From Rhodoferax sp. (GTDB lineage Bacteria > Pseudomonadota > Gammaproteobacteria > Burkholderiales > Burkholderiaceae_C), in contig NZ_JAAFHA010000021.1 in NCBI RefSeq assembly GCF_010365055.1, positions 1 through 45,093 of the forward strand: a DNA stretch of 45,093 nucleotides, written 5' to 3'. Positions 42,925 to 45,093 of the stretch are shown here, in pieces. The notes under the pieces were generated by a model that was not told the DNA's origin, did no database searches, and was given only the letters and a program-made list of their open reading frames with translations. Each line of letters begins with the position of its first letter. Position 1 is the first letter of the stretch. The translations under genes and the position numbers were made by a program.

Positions 42925-44973
42925 ATGAACCCTGCTCTGCAACGCGCCGTCACCGTCGCCACGGCGCAATACCACTGGCTGTTGGCCGCTGCCCGGCGCC
43001 ACCCCTGGCGGGCGGCTGCGCTGCTGCCGGCGCTGCTGCTGCTTTACGTGCTGGTGCTGATTCCGTTCACGCCCGGCATTGGCGACTTGCGCAAGGCCAA
43101 AGCGGAAGCGCCGTCGGTGCTGCTGGCCAGCGACGGCACCTTGCTGGCCGAGTACAAACGCATCAACCGCGAGTGGGTGAGCCTGGACGTGATCGCCCCG
43201 AGCGTGATGGACGCCTTGATTTCCACCGAAGACCGCCGCTTTTACGATCATCACGGCATTGATTTCCGCCGACTGGCCGGCGCCGTGCTCAGCACCTTGG
43301 GCGGCGATTTGCAGGGCGGCTCAACCATCACGCAGCAGCTGGCGCGCAACCTCTACCCGGAAGAAATCGGCCGCGCCAACAGCATCACACGCAAGATCAA
43401 GGAAGCGATCACCGCGCTGAAGATCGAGGCGGTGTATTCCAAGCGGGAGATCCTGGAAACCTACCTCAACACCGTGCCGTTTCTCTACAATGCCTTTGGC
43501 ATCGAGATGGCCGCGCGCACCTATTTTGACAAGCCGGCCGGCAAGCTTGACGTGCTCGAGAGTGCCACGCTGATCGGCATGCTCAAGGGCACGAGCTACT
43601 ACAACCCGGTGCAGAACCCCGAGCGCGCGCTCAATCGACGCAACTTGGTGCTGGCGCAAATGGTCAAAAATGACAAGCTTGAGCCGGACCGACTCGCGCC
43701 GCTCTCCAAACGCCCGCTCAAGCTCAATTTTGAGCGACAAGTGGTGTCGCTGGGGCTGGCGCCGCACGTGGCCCAGCACTTGCGCCAATGGCTGGTTGAC
43801 TGGGCCGACCAGCGCGCCTATGACATTCAGGCCGACGGCCTGCGCGTATTCACCAGCCTGGATGCCAACCTTCAGAAAACGGCCACCCAGGCGGTGGCGC
43901 GGCAACTGGGGCAATTGCAGAAGCTGGCGGACGGGCGGCGCAAGGCCGGGCAGGAGCGTGCCGTGCTGCAAGCCGGCTTTCTGGCGCTGGACCCGCGCAG
44001 CGGCGCCGTGCGCGCGTGGGTCGGCAGCCGGGACTATGCCCAGGAGCAGTTTGACCATGTGAGCCAGGCGCGGCGCCAGCCGGGCTCGACCTTCAAGCCC
44101 TTTGTCTATGGCGCGGCATTCATGCAGGGCTTTGACCCCTCGGATACCTTCATGGATGAGCCCGTGGAGATCGCCTTGCCCGGCAGCGGCGTCTGGACCC
44201 CCAGTGACAACTCGCCGCCGAGCTACCAGCCCACCAGCCTGCGTAACGGGCTGGTCTATTCCAAGAACACCATCACGGCCCAGTTGGTGCAGGAAGTGGG
44301 GCCAGCCAAGGTCGGGCAATTGGCGCAGGCCCTGGGGGTGCGCCAAAGCAAGCTCAACCTGGTGCCCTCGCTGGCACTGGGGACCAGCCCGGTCACACTG
44401 CTGGAGATGGTCGCGGCCTACGGCAGCATCGCCAATGGCGGCACCTACCGCCAGCCGTTCCTGCTGCAGCGCGTGGAAGACCGCAACGGCAATCTGCTTG
44501 AGCAGTTTCAGCCCGTCACCGAGCGCGCGCCGGCGATGCCGCGCGCGCACGCGCTGACCCTGGTGAACGTGATGCGCGGCGTGATCGACGAAGGCACGGG
44601 TTCGGCCATCCGCACCCGTTACGGTATTGGGGCCGACCTGGCCGGCAAGACCGGCACCACCCAGGACAACACCGACGGCTGGTTCATCATGATGAATCCG
44701 CAGCTGGTAGCGGGCGCCCGCGTCGGCTTCAACGACAACAGCGTCACGATGGGCTCGTGGGGGCAGGGCGCGCGCAGCGCGCTGCCGATGGTGGGCGAGG
44801 TGTTCCAGCAGGCCTTTCGCAAGCGCTGGCTTGACGCAAAGGCGGAATTCGACATCCCGCGTCCGCGGCCACCGCCACCGCCCGAACCGCAGCCCGAGCA
44901 GCGCGACAACCCGCTGCCAGGCGTCGTCAACAATGTGCTGGAGCGATTCCTGCGGCAACTGCTCGGGAATTGA
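42925..44973 (+). CDS. Class A penicillin-binding protein (bifunctional transglycosylase/transpeptidase)
   Basis: A 682-residue inner-membrane enzyme with an N-terminal cytosolic part and one membrane helix (about 29-50). The GT51 glycosyltransferase domain (about 75-245) has STEDRRFYDHHGIDFRR with the catalytic Glu, GGSTITQQLARNLY and KIKEAITALKIE. The penicillin-binding transpeptidase domain (about 300-620) has PGSTFKPF (nucleophile Ser near 389), the SKN motif in VYSKNTITAQL, and GKTGTT (near 575). A Pro-rich segment follows near 650. It polymerises lipid II and cross-links peptidoglycan. It is shorter than E. coli PBP1a because the OB-like insert is absent. Closest to the PBP1A/PBP2-type class; exact paralogue not resolved. 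Confidence 0.92.
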   Translation: MNPALQRAVTVATAQYHWLLAAARRHPWRAAALLPALLLLYVLVLIPFTPGIGDLRKAKAEAPSVLLASDGTLLAEYKRINREWVSLDVIAPSVMDALISTEDRRFYDHHGIDFRRLAGAVLSTLGGDLQGGSTITQQLARNLYPEEIGRANSITRKIKEAITALKIEAVYSKREILETYLNTVPFLYNAFGIEMAARTYFDKPAGKLDVLESATLIGMLKGTSYYNPVQNPERALNRRNLVLAQMVKNDKLEPDRLAPLSKRPLKLNFERQVVSLGLAPHVAQHLRQWLVDWADQRAYDIQADGLRVFTSLDANLQKTATQAVARQLGQLQKLADGRRKAGQERAVLQAGFLALDPRSGAVRAWVGSRDYAQEQFDHVSQARRQPGSTFKPFVYGAAFMQGFDPSDTFMDEPVEIALPGSGVWTPSDNSPPSYQPTSLRNGLVYSKNTITAQLVQEVGPAKVGQLAQALGVRQSKLNLVPSLALGTSPVTLLEMVAAYGSIANGGTYRQPFLLQRVEDRNGNLLEQFQPVTERAPAMPRAHALTLVNVMRGVIDEGTGSAIRTRYGIGADLAGKTGTTQDNTDGWFIMMNPQLVAGARVGFNDNSVTMGSWGQGARSALPMVGEVFQQAFRKRWLDAKAEFDIPRPRPPPPPEPQPEQRDNPLPGVVNNVLERFLRQLLGN

Positions 44974-45026
44974 TTTAGTGCTATATAAAGCATAGCTGTA
45001 TATGCTTATTGCACGAATACGAAGGG
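44974..45026. repeat. AT-rich palindromic repeat, copy 3, at the right edge
   Basis: AAGCATA-gctgta-TATGCTT (44988-45007) forms a hairpin with outer GTGC/GCAC arms. It contains ATAGCTGTAT, as in copy 2. It lies directly after the PBP stop codon and may also serve as a 3' structure. Beyond it, up to the end of the window, I see nothing. Confidence 0.4.
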
Positions 45027-45093
45027 ACTTCCCGCTTCCCGGTAACGGCATCAAGTGCCAAGATTGGGTTTGGAAGTCAATCTGCAACCTTTA

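Noticed and set aside
43321-45087. 588-codon frame antisense to the penicillin-binding protein
   Set aside because: Low-complexity Arg/His/Gln-rich product without motifs, fully overlapping a gene with all catalytic motifs.

Overview
The window looks like chromosome of a betaproteobacterium of the order Burkholderiales, most likely Comamonadaceae and close to Rhodoferax. The evidence is high G+C, the protein styles, a gcdH / CoA-transferase / LysR block typical of the order, and a decaheme porin-cytochrome locus like those known from Rhodoferax. This placement is inference; no 16S or other marker gene is present. I see no tRNA, rRNA, CRISPR array, transposase or prophage gene.

Layout. (1) 1-6260: tetrathionate respiration. 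The end of ttrC and a complete ttrA run rightward, and the ttrS-ttrR two-component pair converges on them from the other strand. (2) 6372-10780: an Old Yellow Enzyme reductase (minus), then transketolase and GAPDH (plus) ending at a clean UUCG-loop terminator. (3) 10783-16986: a compact hypABFCDE operon on the minus strand for [NiFe]-hydrogenase maturation, without structural hydrogenase genes here, followed by a vestige of a VOC/PhnB-type gene. (4) 17155-18036: an HDOD-domain protein.

(5) 18192-28648 is the most interesting region: a probable extracellular electron transfer (EET) locus. In order it has two closely related small monoheme c-type cytochromes (one soluble, one a lipoprotein on an Ala/Pro tether), a decaheme MtrA-type cytochrome, an MtrB/PioB-type outer-membrane barrel, an OmcA/MtrC-type decaheme surface lipoprotein with a collagen-like stretch, a secreted helix-hairpin-helix protein, and a large inner-membrane protein that fuses nine c-heme sites to a b-type cytochrome domain (CbcL-like layout). 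Inferred route: quinol pool - CbcL-like protein - periplasmic monoheme cytochromes - MtrA in MtrB - surface decaheme - extracellular acceptor, or the reverse for Fe(II) oxidation. A converging hemG (heme synthesis) follows. The locus is divided by several strong intrinsic terminators, so it is several transcription units and not one operon.

(6) 29403-34271: a two-partner secretion pair, a TpsB transporter and a 1061-residue TpsA exoprotein with one YDG and three MBG repeats. (7) 34460-35323: an L,D-transpeptidase. (8) 35327-39511: a LysR regulator divergent from glutaryl-CoA dehydrogenase, then a class III CoA-transferase. The last two genes are separated by a 345-bp segment bounded by inverted C-rich repeats. 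(9) 39535-44973: a calcineurin-like phosphoesterase, an HD-GYP protein with a second, degenerate HD-GYP-like half, an unrecognised secreted protein, and a class A penicillin-binding protein. Short degenerate AT-rich palindromic repeats recur in several intergenic gaps.
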